59,103 nt of DNA, taken from NCBI GenBank assembly GCA_015207585.1, contig JADEWQ010000024.1:1-59103 (forward strand), read 5' to 3'. Both the position numbers and the translations under genes were made by a program. This DNA comes from Pleurocapsales cyanobacterium LEGE 06147. GTDB taxonomy: Bacteria; Cyanobacteriota; Cyanobacteriia; Cyanobacteriales; Xenococcaceae. Position 1 is the first letter of the stretch. The number at the start of each line of letters is the position of its first letter. Shown here in pieces: positions 1-9,337 of the stretch. The notes beneath the pieces were generated by a model. The model saw only the letters and a list, made by a program, of their open reading frames with translations. It was not told the origin of the DNA and ran no database searches.

Positions 1-647
1 CATAACCTTTAAGAGGAACGACAGTTCCTGCTTCGCTCAGTTCAACTTCATCTACTCGACGATTACCAGTGCAATCAGAGTTGACCAACCGATTACGCTT
101 GAGTCGAGTTAGCCAAACCCAGTCATAAGTGGGAATCAGCTTGAGATTGTCTAAAGCACTAAACCAGCTATCAAAAGCCACACCTTTAGGTGAGAAGCCT
201 CGCTATGAAAGCGGTTTGCAGCATCGTTCGGAAGTGGTCGTTTTTGGTGGAGCCATCGACGGCTTTCTCATAGAGTCGATAGTCGCAGGGGATGTGTTTA
301 TCCCCATTCGTCCAGAGCATTGTTGTGAGATTAATGCCTTTGATGACTTTTCCGTGCTTACCTGACCACTGCCAGCTCACCAATTCCATTTTTTTGGCAT
401 ACAGCTTGTCAAGCACGGAGTCATCTACAACCAAAATGCCTCCTTTGAGCTTGACCAATCCCCTCGCTTCTTCCCATAGTTCCTCTGGTTTTGGTTCCAA
501 ACGATGCAGTAAGCGAGTGATAGCATCATGAGCTGGTGGTTCTGGCTGCTCTGGTTGTACTCCCCCAGCTTCACTACAACTGTAAGCTTTCTGAGTAGCA
601 ATCAGGAAGTTAATATATTCGATGGCTGTGTATTTCGGTGGGTTCAT
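1..647 (-). pseudogene. IS701-family transposase, frameshifted and cut by window edge
   Basis: This is the N-terminal part of a DDE transposase of the IS701 type common in cyanobacteria. The first reading frame (647 down to 186) gives 153 residues with the first catalytic aspartate in VVDDSVLDK and the stretch LTTMLWTNGDKHIPCDYRLY. It stops at position 186. The protein resumes in another frame between about 207 and 1, with GFSPKGVAFDSWFSALDNLK followed by DWVWLTRLKRNRLVNSD. A roughly one-base shift near 200-210 therefore separates the halves. The 3' part lies outside the window. Either the copy is dead or the frameshift is programmed; IS701 elements are not known to me to need one, so decay is likelier. 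Its ATG overlaps the stop of the next gene as ATGA. Confidence 0.85.
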
Positions 648-1078
648 GCCTCTTTTTTATCGCATTTTTTCTCAACTGCGTAACTCCTGTCTCTATCAAA
701 AGGTCGCTCATTATTAATCCAGGAAATTTCCCCGGTCTCAATATCTTTAATCTTTATTCCCCGATTATAGGAACCATAGCGACCGCGCCGAATGTCTGTC
801 CGCGCCAAAACTTGGTAGGTACGCGCTTGATAGTGCTTGGGATCGTCGAGGGTAACAACCCGATGCGCAATCGCGCCACAGTATCCTTTGGGCGTTAAAT
901 CCAAAGCGGGAGGGAAAATTGATTTCAAGGCATCTCTTGCCGCGATTTCTCTCTTGCTCGCGAAGGTCGGTCGTCGGCGAATATTGAAGATGACGAAATA
1001 AACGTATTGGAAAGGTCTAACTTCTCGAATATCCGCGACTTCGATATTTAAGTAGTCAGCAATGGTATCAGTGCCCAT
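644..1078 (-). CDS. Hypothetical protein, 144 aa, possibly 3'-altered by the IS
   Basis: I do not recognise this protein. It is soluble, basic and rich in Arg, Ile and Tyr, with no signal peptide or membrane segment. It contains VYFVIFNIRRRP and an ARTYQVLARTDIRRGRYGSY stretch that could be a small beta-rich fold. Its stop overlaps the transposase start (ATGA). IS701 transposases normally start a few tens of bases inside the element, so the last 5-15 codons (ending YAVEKKCDKKEA) may be IS sequence, and the original C-terminus may be lost. No strong Shine-Dalgarno precedes the ATG at 1078. Confidence 0.5.
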   Translation of the reverse strand: MGTDTIADYLNIEVADIREVRPFQYVYFVIFNIRRRPTFASKREIAARDALKSIFPPALDLTPKGYCGAIAHRVVTLDDPKHYQARTYQVLARTDIRRGRYGSYNRGIKIKDIETGEISWINNERPFDRDRSYAVEKKCDKKEA

Positions 1079-1462
1079 AACTACTCTTGCGCCGTCTCTA
1101 CGTTTGTAGTATTGTTTATGGGCCTATAGTACTTCGTGTCTAATCCCCTTGGGAGCCAGGTAGCGTGGGTAATTTAAGCTTTTGTTACAGAACTATCGTT
1201 GCTAAAATTTCTAGGTTTGTAGTACTTCGAGCCAGCTAAGTCATGACTCGCGGTCAGCTTCGCTGGCTCGCAGAGCGCGAGCGCGGATTGTTTTTCCGTT
1301 GTGTTTGGATCGCGACTTAATAATGTTTGTAAATAAATACCACAACTACCTACTATTTTTGGGTAATAAATGGGTAAAATTTCAACTTAGTCCAGCCAAG
1401 TTAAATCCATTTTCTTTGATTTTTGATTAATGGATACCGAAATCATTGCTAGGTATACTCCA
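1079..1462. other. Intergenic, 384 bp with one inverted repeat
   Basis: No gene is visible. A perfect 9-bp inverted repeat CGAGCCAGC (1228-1236) / GCTGGCTCG (1262-1270) is followed by a GC-rich run (CGCAGAGCGCGAGCGCGG) unlike the AT-rich surroundings. The motif TAGTACTTCG occurs twice (about 1127 and 1220). This looks like small repeat debris. Confidence 0.4.
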
Positions 1463-1546
1463 TGGGCAGAGAGAGACTCGAACTCTCATGACCGTAAGGT
1501 CGCCACATTTTGAGTGTGGTGCGTCTACCGATTTCGCCATCCGCCC
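1463..1546 (-). tRNA. tRNA-Leu (anticodon CAA)
   Basis: A class II tRNA of 84 nt on the minus strand. The acceptor arm GGGCGGA pairs with TCTGCCC (one G-U). The D-arm is GCGAAATCGGTAGACGC. The anticodon stem CCACA/TGTGG encloses the loop CTCAAAA (anticodon CAA). There is a long variable arm and a T-arm GAGAG-TTCGAGT-CTCTC. The discriminator is A. CCA is not encoded. It reads UUG leucine codons. Confidence 0.95.
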
Positions 1547-1566
1547 GAACGCTTAATTATTATATC

Positions 1567-2913
1567 TCAAAAATAATTATTTTTTTCTTGGCTTTCGGTA
1601 AGTACTGATAAATTCCGACGAGGATCGCCCAGGTGTGAGTCAGTTACTCGAATATTAGTTTTGATCGCGGGCGTTAACTGCCAGTGTAGGGCTAAACGGT
1701 ACAACAGTAGATCTTGCTGCTGTCTAAAATATTCGATTTGGCTGCCACTATTGATGATGGCAAAACAAATCTGACCGCGGTGCGGCAGCACCCGCAAAGC
1801 GGGATCGCCCGACTCTATTACTCCGGCTAAAGCACTTACTTGCGCCAGAGTACCCGTTTTAACCGCTACACCCGAGGGAATTTGACGATTTTGCAAGGTT
1901 CCTAAGGTATCTCTCCCAGCGACAGGAAATAAATCTCCTACACTCAGAGATTGAGACTGGAGAGATTCTTCAATTGCCATCAACATTCGACAAACAGCGC
2001 GAGGAGAGATGCGATTGTCTACTCCCAAACCAGAACCATTGACTAATTGAATTTCTACAGCAGGAACTTTAGCTGCCTTGGCAGCATATCGAGCAACGTC
2101 TTTCGCACCCCCCACCGCATCAGCCAACATTTGCGCTATTTCATTATTACTATAAATATTCATCTGTTTGAGAATTTCGACCAAAGGCAGAGATTGATGC
2201 CGTAGCAGTAGTTGGGAACTGTCGGGAATATTATTTTTTACTTTAACTTTACCAGCGATCGCTAATTGAGGATGAGGAGTTCCTAAAGGAAGAGTAAGAT
2301 ATTGTTGTTGGACTTGGGAAGACCAAAGCTTAGTATCTAAAGCTTGCTTGAGGAGTTCTCCCACAACTTGGGCTTCAGATTGATAATTCATGTAAAACTT
2401 GTCTGTAACGACGAGATCTCCAGCTACTCGACGGATACCTAACTCTTCAAGGGCATTTCCCAGAGCGATCGCCTCTTCCCAAACAAAAAAGGGATCGCCA
2501 CTCCCCTCTACCAACAAATCTCCTTGTAATACTCCATCTATAATCTCTCCAGTACTGTAAATCTTCGTTTCAAATTGATATTGCGTGCCCCACTTAGCCA
2601 AGGCAGCAAGAGTAGTAGCAATCTTAGTCAAGGAAGCTGCGGATATAGGTACAGTTCCTTCGCTGTCGGCTAACCCAGACCAATTCGTCTGTATCCACAT
2701 TCCTTGCTGCTGAGGAACGATACCTTTATTAGTCAAAAGCTGTAAATAATCTTTAACAATTACTTCTACTGCTGGATCGGGTTCGGTTGTTGGTAGAGTA
2801 AAAATGGCAGCATGATGCCAAGACACTAGCTGTATCGGCTCCAGCTTAGGTGGAACCCGTCCAAAAACTTCTAATATTAAACTAATTACATTAGAAGCAA
2901 TGACATCGAGCAT
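1567..2913 (-). CDS. dacB: D-alanyl-D-alanine carboxypeptidase/endopeptidase, PBP4 type (S13)
   Basis: A 448-aa peptidase S13 protein, expected to trim or cleave peptidoglycan cross-links in the periplasm. The three active-site motifs are present: SLTK (94-97, nucleophile Ser94), SNN (255-257) and KTG (352-354). The NGSGLGVDNR segment typical of the family is at 292-301. The N-terminus has only a weakly hydrophobic stretch, so the export signal is unclear. A small palindromic repeat (1777-1808) lies in frame inside the 3' part and encodes most of GDPALRVLPHR (369-379) between KTG and the final strands. Removing 24 bases leaves a HIP1 octamer and a plain ESGDRGQ junction. No operon partner: tRNA-Leu follows downstream and divergent plsX lies upstream. 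Confidence 0.9.
   Translation of the reverse strand: MLDVIASNVISLILEVFGRVPPKLEPIQLVSWHHAAIFTLPTTEPDPAVEVIVKDYLQLLTNKGIVPQQQGMWIQTNWSGLADSEGTVPISAASLTKIATTLAALAKWGTQYQFETKIYSTGEIIDGVLQGDLLVEGSGDPFFVWEEAIALGNALEELGIRRVAGDLVVTDKFYMNYQSEAQVVGELLKQALDTKLWSSQVQQQYLTLPLGTPHPQLAIAGKVKVKNNIPDSSQLLLRHQSLPLVEILKQMNIYSNNEIAQMLADAVGGAKDVARYAAKAAKVPAVEIQLVNGSGLGVDNRISPRAVCRMLMAIEESLQSQSLSVGDLFPVAGRDTLGTLQNRQIPSGVAVKTGTLAQVSALAGVIESGDPALRVLPHRGQICFAIINSGSQIEYFRQQQDLLLYRLALHWQLTPAIKTNIRVTDSHLGDPRRNLSVLTESQEKNNYF
1777..1808 (-). repeat. Double-hairpin palindromic repeat, copy A, inside dacB
   Basis: This 32-bp copy reads on the plus strand as GCGGTGC, GGCA, GCACCCGC, AAA, GCGGGATCGC. Stem one is GGTGC/GCACC with a GGCA loop; stem two is CCCGC/GCGGG with an AAA loop. 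The ends reconstitute GCGATCGC when the middle 24 bp are removed. It is the same element as at 10174-10206 and 29642-29674 but one base shorter in the second loop, which keeps dacB in frame. Confidence 0.85.
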
Positions 2914-3187
2914 TGAGCAAACTCCTCGACTAGAATAGCTGTTAATGCCAACATTATTTATAACTCTATTTTCAAGAGTACTAAATAATAATTTTAGATT
3001 TGGGATTCAGGCTATTTGGGTCGAAGTTACTATGCCTATCATATCGGCGAGTCTGCTTCGACTTCGTCAATCCAAAAGCCAAAATCGATTGACATGGATT
3101 AATTTCTCTTAATCTATGTTTTAAATTGATTAGGGAGATTTGCCCTAAGACTGTTAAAATTTTTAAGGCTTCTATACAATTTGCTCA

Positions 3188-4246
3188 ATGGGATTAACGC
3201 GCGCAAGAATTGCAGTAGATGCTATGGGGGGAGACTACGCCCCTGATGAAATCGTTGCCGGAGCAATCAGAGCTGTCGCAGAACTAGATGTCGATATTTT
3301 TTTGGTCGGCGAGCCAGAACCAATCGAGTCTTCGCTCCGAAAACATGGCGGCAAAGAAAATACAAGGATAGAAGTAGTCGCTGCTGATGGCGTAGTGACT
3401 ATGGAAGAAGAACCCTTAACCGGAATTCGTCGCAAGCCAAAGGCTTCAATTAATGTGGCGATGGATTTAGTTAAACAGCAAAAAGCCCAAGCAGTAGTAT
3501 CTGCTGGACATTCGGGAGCGGGAATGGCTGCGGCTTTACTCCGCTTAGGTCGCCTGCGAGGGATCGATCGCCCAGCTATTGGGGCAGTGTTTCCCACGAT
3601 CGTTCCTGGTAAATCAGTAATCGTTCTCGATGTGGGGGCTAATGTAGACAGTCGACCCAAATATTTGGAGCAGTTTGCTCTAATGGGGACAATCTACAGT
3701 CAGTATGTGTTGGGAAACGAACAACCAAAGGTAGGACTACTCAATATTGGGGAAGAACCAACCAAAGGAAACGAACTTGCCATACGTACGCATCAGCTAT
3801 TACAGGAAAATGACCAAATTCCTTTTATAGGGAACGCAGAAGGAAGAGATGTATTGTCTGGCAAGTTTGATGTTATTGTTTGTGATGGCTTTACAGGGAA
3901 CATACTTCTCAAGTTTGCCGAGGCAGTAGGAGAAGTTGTCCTGCAAATCTTGCGAGAGGAGTTACCAAGAGGATGGCGCGGAAAGTTGGGAACAGCTTTG
4001 TTAAAACCAAACTTGCGCAACATCAAACAAAGAATCGATCACGCCGAACACGGCGGAGCCTTACTGTTTGGAGTGGCTGGAGTCTGTATTATCAGTCATG
4101 GTAGCTCTCAAGCGCCCTCAGTTTTTAACGCTATCCGTCTAGCCAAAGAGGCAGTTAATAACCAAGTTTTAGAAAGAATTAAAGCTTATAATGATAGGCG
4201 CATTGAAGAAGCCAACCATACAACAGAAAAGGCTTCTGCCAGTTAA
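3188..4246 (+). CDS. plsX: Phosphate acyltransferase PlsX
   Basis: 352 aa, normal length for PlsX, which converts acyl-ACP and phosphate to acyl-phosphate for the first acylation of glycerol-3-phosphate. Family hallmarks are the N-terminal RIAVDAMGGDYAP, then SAGHSGAGMAAALLRLGRLRGIDRP, DVGANVDSRP and the C-terminal HAEHGGALLFGVAGVCIISHG. It is the first gene of plsX-fabH-fabD-plsC, with 54 bp to fabH. The ATG at 3188 is preceded by an AT-rich leader without a strong Shine-Dalgarno, which is common in cyanobacteria. Confidence 0.96.
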   Translation: MGLTRARIAVDAMGGDYAPDEIVAGAIRAVAELDVDIFLVGEPEPIESSLRKHGGKENTRIEVVAADGVVTMEEEPLTGIRRKPKASINVAMDLVKQQKAQAVVSAGHSGAGMAAALLRLGRLRGIDRPAIGAVFPTIVPGKSVIVLDVGANVDSRPKYLEQFALMGTIYSQYVLGNEQPKVGLLNIGEEPTKGNELAIRTHQLLQENDQIPFIGNAEGRDVLSGKFDVIVCDGFTGNILLKFAEAVGEVVLQILREELPRGWRGKLGTALLKPNLRNIKQRIDHAEHGGALLFGVAGVCIISHGSSQAPSVFNAIRLAKEAVNNQVLERIKAYNDRRIEEANHTTEKASAS

Positions 4247-4300
4247 GATAAGCAAATAATAACTCAAATTAACTTTCCCAATAAGCAAGGGAGAAGAAGA

Positions 4301-5302
4301 TTGACTAAATTAGGCGCAGGTATAGCCATTACCGGATGTGGTTCGGCAGCACCAAAAGCAAGATTAAGCAACGATCACCTCAGTCAGATGGTGGAAACCT
4401 CTGATGAGTGGATTTCTAGTAGAACGGGGATGAAAAATCGTCATATTGCCTCATGGGAAGAAACTCTAAGCAATATATCGGCAGAAGCTGCCGAGGCAGC
4501 GATCGCTATGGCAGGCATTAGTGCAGCTGAGATTGATTTGATTATCTTAGCCACGTCTACCCCGGACGATCTTTTTGGTACTGCCTGTCAGATTCAAAAT
4601 GCGATTGGAGCTTATAAAGCAGTAGCTTTTGACTTAACTGCTGCTTGTTCTGGTTTTATTTTTGCACTGATTACTGCCGCCCAATTTATTCGTACCGGAG
4701 TCTATCAAAATACGCTAATTATCGGTGCAGACGTTCTTTCTCGCTGGGTAGATTGGTCGGAACGCAGTACTTGTGTACTGTTTGGTGATGGAGCAGGAGC
4801 AGTAGTTTGTCAGGGAATTCAAGGTAGCGATCGCCTACTCGGTTTCGAAATGTACAGCGATGGCAGCCAAAATAATTGTCTGAATCTTTCTTATCAGGGA
4901 CAATCCAAGCCTTTGATTGAAGATGTTACTGTCGGTTCGGGTACGTATCGACCCATCACAATGAATGGTCGAGAAGTATATCGCTTTGCCGTCGCCAAAG
5001 TACCGGAAGTTATCGAAAAAGCCATGTTTCGTGCTAATATCACTGCCGAGCAGGTAGATTGGTTACTCCTGCATCAAGCTAACCAGAGGATTATGGACAC
5101 AGTTGCTAAACGCCTGCAAATTCCTGAAGAAAAAGTACTGAGCAACTTAGCAAAGTATGGCAATACCTCTGCTGCGTCTATTCCCCTCGTTCTGGATGAA
5201 GCGGTAAGACAGGGGAAAGTCAAACCTGGCGATATAATTGCTGCCTCTGGTTTTGGTGCTGGACTGACCTGGGGTGCAGCAATTTTCCAATGGGGGAAGT
5301 AG
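4301..5302 (+). CDS. fabH: 3-oxoacyl-ACP synthase III (KAS III)
   Basis: 333 aa. It condenses acetyl-CoA with malonyl-ACP to start fatty-acid synthesis. The catalytic Cys is in TAACSGFIFAL, the His in LLHQANQRI and the Asn in KYGNTSAASIPL; the C-terminal GFGAGLTWGAA is also typical. The start is TTG at 4301, supported by GGGAGAAGAAG directly upstream and by the family start. Second gene of the lipid-initiation operon. Confidence 0.96.
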   Translation: MTKLGAGIAITGCGSAAPKARLSNDHLSQMVETSDEWISSRTGMKNRHIASWEETLSNISAEAAEAAIAMAGISAAEIDLIILATSTPDDLFGTACQIQNAIGAYKAVAFDLTAACSGFIFALITAAQFIRTGVYQNTLIIGADVLSRWVDWSERSTCVLFGDGAGAVVCQGIQGSDRLLGFEMYSDGSQNNCLNLSYQGQSKPLIEDVTVGSGTYRPITMNGREVYRFAVAKVPEVIEKAMFRANITAEQVDWLLLHQANQRIMDTVAKRLQIPEEKVLSNLAKYGNTSAASIPLVLDEAVRQGKVKPGDIIAASGFGAGLTWGAAIFQWGK

Positions 5303-5309
5303 GTAACAC

Positions 5310-5373
5310 TCACCAGTCATCAGTCACCAGTGAGCAGTGAGCAATTATTAGTTACTAATTAAAAATTAAAAAC
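5310..5373. repeat. Intergenic CAGT/TAAT-rich imperfect repeat
   Basis: Between fabH and fabD lies a run of CACCAGT/CATCAGT/CACCAGT/GAGCAGT units followed by an AATTATTAGTTACTAATT palindrome. Related AT-rich palindromic spacers occur at 31391, 37166 and 51901. Low-complexity repeats of this kind are widespread between cyanobacterial genes. Confidence 0.5.
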
Positions 5374-5390
5374 TTAGTTAAAAATTTAAG

Positions 5391-6314
5391 ATGGCAAAAA
5401 TAGCGTGGATATTTCCGGGACAGGGTTCTCAAACAGTTGGCATGGGGATCGATCTAAATAATATTCCCGCAGCAAAAACCAAATTTGAGATAGCAGAAAA
5501 AATATTGGGTTGGTCTGTTTTAGAAATTTGTCAAGGAGACGAAGCAACTCTTTCTCGTACTTTATACACTCAGCCTTGTTTGTATGTAATTGAATCTATT
5601 TTGTCTCAATTACTGGCAGAGAAAATAGGCTTACCGCAGCTAGTCACGGGTCATAGTTTAGGAGAATACGTAGCCCTTTTTGTTGCCGGAGTCTTTGATT
5701 TTGAATCGGGATTGCGTTTGGTCAAAAAGCGGGCAGAATTAATGGATGCGGCGGCTGGAGGTAAGATGGCAGCTCTGATGAAATTCGATCGCCAACAGCT
5801 AGAAAAAGTTATTGCCCAAACCTCAGATGTTGTCCTTGCCAATGATAATAGCCTCGCACAAGTCGTTATTTCAGGAACGCCCGAGGCAGTAGAAACAGCT
5901 CTCGCTCAAGTGAAAGCCAAACGGGCTGTAGTTTTAAATGTATCTGGTGCTTTTCACTCTCCACTGATGGAGTCAGCCTCAGAACAATTTCAACGAGAAT
6001 TAGCATCCGTGTCTTTTGAAAATGCCAAAATTCCCGTACTGTCTAACGTCGAACCAACTCCAACTACTGACGCAGAACAATTACAACAACGCCTCATCAA
6101 ACAAATGACTGGTTCGGTACGTTGGCGAGAAATAATGCGGCAATTACCAGAAGAGGAAATTACTGAAGCGATCGAAGTCGGTCCTGGTAAAGTATTAACT
6201 GGTTTAATTAAAAGAACCTGTAGCAATATAAAATTACACAATATTGGCTCTGTAAAAGAGTTGAATGCTTTGGTAGATTCTGTCAATTCTCAAAAGTTAC
6301 CTGTTTCCCAGTGA
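5391..6314 (+). CDS. fabD: Malonyl-CoA:ACP transacylase
   Basis: 307 aa, standard FabD length. It transfers malonyl from CoA to ACP. It begins with IAWIFPGQGSQTVGMG. The nucleophile is in VTGHSLGEYVALFVAG, and the catalytic His in VSGAFHSPLM. The C-terminal EVGPGKVLTGLIKR is typical. It follows fabH by 88 bp that include a small repeat, and its stop overlaps the plsC start as GTGA. Confidence 0.96.
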   Translation: MAKIAWIFPGQGSQTVGMGIDLNNIPAAKTKFEIAEKILGWSVLEICQGDEATLSRTLYTQPCLYVIESILSQLLAEKIGLPQLVTGHSLGEYVALFVAGVFDFESGLRLVKKRAELMDAAAGGKMAALMKFDRQQLEKVIAQTSDVVLANDNSLAQVVISGTPEAVETALAQVKAKRAVVLNVSGAFHSPLMESASEQFQRELASVSFENAKIPVLSNVEPTPTTDAEQLQQRLIKQMTGSVRWREIMRQLPEEEITEAIEVGPGKVLTGLIKRTCSNIKLHNIGSVKELNALVDSVNSQKLPVSQ

Positions 6315-6952
6315 CGAAGAAAGATAGAGAACCTGTAGCTAGCTTGGTGCTATATCACCTATTTAAATGGTCGGTAGTTAGCCCCATGCTTCATACTTAC
6401 TTTCGGGGACGAATTTACGAAGCTCAAAAAGTACCCCAGTCAGGAGCGTTAATTGCCGTCAGCAATCACGCTAGTTATTTCGATCCGCCCATTCTTTCTA
6501 ATTGTCTGCGCCGTCCGGTAGCTTTTATGGCTAAGGAAGAATTATTTAACGTTCCGGTACTAAAACAGGCAATTAAACTATATGGAGCTTATCCAGTCAA
6601 ACGAACTGCTGGCGATCGCACTGCTATTCGTGCTGCCCTCAATGCCTTAAATAATGGCTGGATCGTTGGCATTTTTTTACAGGGTACGCGCACTAGCGAT
6701 GGTTCTATTACCCATCCCAAACTGGGTGCGGCCACGATCGCTGCTAAAGCTCAAGTTCCTCTACTACCAGTTAGTCTCTGGGGTACAGAAAAAATATTGC
6801 GTAAAGGCTCGCCTCTGCCTCGACCCGTACCCGTTACCATTCGCATTGGCGATCTCATTTCTCCTCCTCAATCTACTAACAAGAAAGAATTACAGGCTGT
6901 TACTGCTCGATGCGCTGCTGTTATTAATGAAATGCACGCTTTGGGAAGATAA
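6311..6952 (+). CDS. plsC: 1-acyl-sn-glycerol-3-phosphate acyltransferase
   Basis: 213 aa. It makes phosphatidic acid from lysophosphatidic acid at the membrane. The NHx4D catalytic motif is SNHASYFDPP and the phosphate-binding motif is FLQGTRTSDG. A weakly hydrophobic N-terminal helix may anchor it. The start is GTG at 6311, overlapping the fabD stop by four bases, which indicates translational coupling. It closes the plsX-fabH-fabD-plsC unit. Confidence 0.93.
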   Translation: MTKKDREPVASLVLYHLFKWSVVSPMLHTYFRGRIYEAQKVPQSGALIAVSNHASYFDPPILSNCLRRPVAFMAKEELFNVPVLKQAIKLYGAYPVKRTAGDRTAIRAALNALNNGWIVGIFLQGTRTSDGSITHPKLGAATIAAKAQVPLLPVSLWGTEKILRKGSPLPRPVPVTIRIGDLISPPQSTNKKELQAVTARCAAVINEMHALGR

Positions 6953-7008
6953 GATTAAATAGTTGAATAAAACAAATATGCTTTGCTCGAGATTACGTTC
7001 ATCATCCT

Positions 7009-7313
7009 ATGCAACAAACAAGGCATTTTACCGCAATTATTGAGCGTGAAGACGAGGGATATGTATCTTTATGCCCAGAACTAGACATTGCTAGTCAAGG
7101 TAGTTCCGTTGAGGAGGCTAGAAATAACTTACTTGAAGCAATATTGATAGCATTGTTTACTCTGACGACGACCATTTTTCCTAATTTTGGTAGAGTTGCA
7201 TCTAGGACATTTCATCCTTTTATTTTGCAATATTTATCATTATTTTTCAGCAACGCCAAAATCGTTTGAGTGGTGAAGTTTTTGTTACTCAACTGGAGAT
7301 TGTAGTCGGGTAA
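7009..7313 (+). pseudogene. HicB-type antitoxin remnant, disrupted in the middle
   Basis: The first ~45 codons encode a clear HicB partial-RNase-H fold start (HFTAIIEREDEGYVSLCPEL then DIASQGSSVEEARNNLLEAI). The frame then runs into unrelated AT-rich sequence. The expected C-terminus reappears from 7248 in the next frame (QQRQNRLSGEVFVTQLEIVVG, stop at 7311-7313). About 100 bp of foreign or scrambled DNA separates the halves. A HicA remnant follows at once. HicB normally neutralises the HicA RNase and represses the operon; this copy cannot be intact. Confidence 0.75.
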
Positions 7314-7413
7314 ACTGCGAGTTCTTTCGGCTCAACAGGTTTGTCAAATCCTTGAGCAAAACGAATTTGTGAAGATACGGCAACGTGGCAGTCACCGAAA
7401 TATTGGGTTTGAA
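7309..7413 (+). pseudogene. HicA-type mRNA interferase remnant (5' end only)
   Basis: Frame 7309-7413 reads GKLRVLSAQQVCQILEQNEF then VKIRQRGSHRNIGFE, matching the start of HicA toxins, including the GSH motif that carries the catalytic His. The ATG is missing (the preceding codon is TCG), and the sequence is lost after about 33 residues, where a tandem repeat starts. It overlaps the hicB remnant as in intact hicB-hicA pairs. Confidence 0.65.
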
Positions 7414-7430
7414 GCCTTGCCCTAAGGGCA

Positions 7431-7465
7431 AGGCAGAAGGCAGAAGGCAGAAGGCAGAAGGCAGA
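7431..7465 (+). repeat. Heptanucleotide tandem repeat (AGGCAGA x5)
   Basis: Five perfect copies of AGGCAGA directly follow the hicA remnant. They are flanked by inverted segments (GCCTTGCCCTAAGGGCAAGGC to the left, CTTCTGCCCTTCGGGCAAGGC to the right), so the block can fold on itself. Such AGGCAGA runs are common low-complexity repeats in cyanobacteria; the copy number may vary between strains. Confidence 0.9.
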
Positions 7466-7624
7466 TGTTAATATTTCCTTCTGCCCTTCGGGCAAGGCAC
7501 TCTTTCAGCTGGAGTAAACAGTTAGCTAGTAGGCAAGGATTAACGAGTAATCCGCAAATCAGCTAAAAGCAAAGGTATTTTAGGCTTTGTGGGGCATTAA
7601 CCAGAGTTGACTGGTTTTGTAGTA

Positions 7625-7760
7625 ACCATGCCTGGAGGTTCGAGGTTAATACTAGTCCCGCAGTTAATGCGAAGGAATATTAATTTCAGGGCTACTGAAA
7701 CATCGAGATCTGAAGCTGGAGCCAAAGCCTCCTACTTCAGGAGGAGGTGAGGTTACATTA
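7625..7760 (+). mobile_element. Possible IS200/IS605 right-end remnant
   Basis: The hairpin CCTCCT-acttca-GGAGG (about 7728-7748), followed by a TGAGGTTAC tail, has the layout of the right end of TnpB-type IS200/IS605 elements. Upstream reading frames are broken and I see only a doubtful TnpB tail. No transposase gene remains. The rest of 7466-7921 contains nothing else I can identify. Confidence 0.3.
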
Positions 7761-7921
7761 TAATGCAGAAAAAAATTGATAATTCGACTATTACCATTCC
7801 CGTACCCAATTATTCAGAAATACGCATCGGTACTTTACAGTCAATCATTCGGCAATCAGGTTTACCTCGCTCTTTGTTTGAAGTTTCCTAGCCCAAAATC
7901 TAAAATCCAAAACAGTCTTAG

Positions 7922-9028
<1,107 letters not shown>

Positions 9029-9220
9029 TTGTTTCTAAATATTGCAGAATATAATCGTTTGTTACAAAAACTAGCCAAAAAAAAAAGAGAGGCTACAATA
9101 GGCGGGCGGTTAAGGGTAACTGGGGATAGGCGATCGCTAACTCCTCCCCCTTGCACTTTATCCTGACAAGACTCAGTCCTCACCTAAATACAAAAATTAT
9201 CAATTTATAGTATCTGCTTG

Positions 9221-9268
9221 CCCTAGTTAAGCAGGTTAAGACCAACTTTAAAGACTGGTCTTATAGGG
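9221..9268 (+). other. Nested hairpin in the lysozyme leader
   Basis: A perfect 8-bp inverted repeat TAAGACCA (9237-9244) / TGGTCTTA (9256-9263) is enclosed by CCCTA (9221-9225) / TAGGG (9264-9268) and followed by TTTTT. It lies about 70 bp before the lysozyme gene on the same strand. It could be a terminator, an attenuator or a structured leader. The remainder of the 309-bp spacer 9029-9337 holds a poly-A run and a HIP1 site but no gene. Confidence 0.45.
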
Positions 9269-9337
9269 TTTTTGCGTGCCTAAAACCGGAGAACTGTAAA
9301 ATTTTGCGACCTATTCTGAGTTGATAGAGGAATTTTA

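Noticed and set aside
7431-7465. Tandem heptamers as a CRISPR array
   Set aside because: Units are 7 bp with no spacers; simple tandem repeat.
7289-7495. 68-codon minus frame over the AGGCAGA repeat
   Set aside because: Protein is an artefact of the tandem repeat (AFCLLPSAFCL) and covers the hicBA remnant on the other strand.
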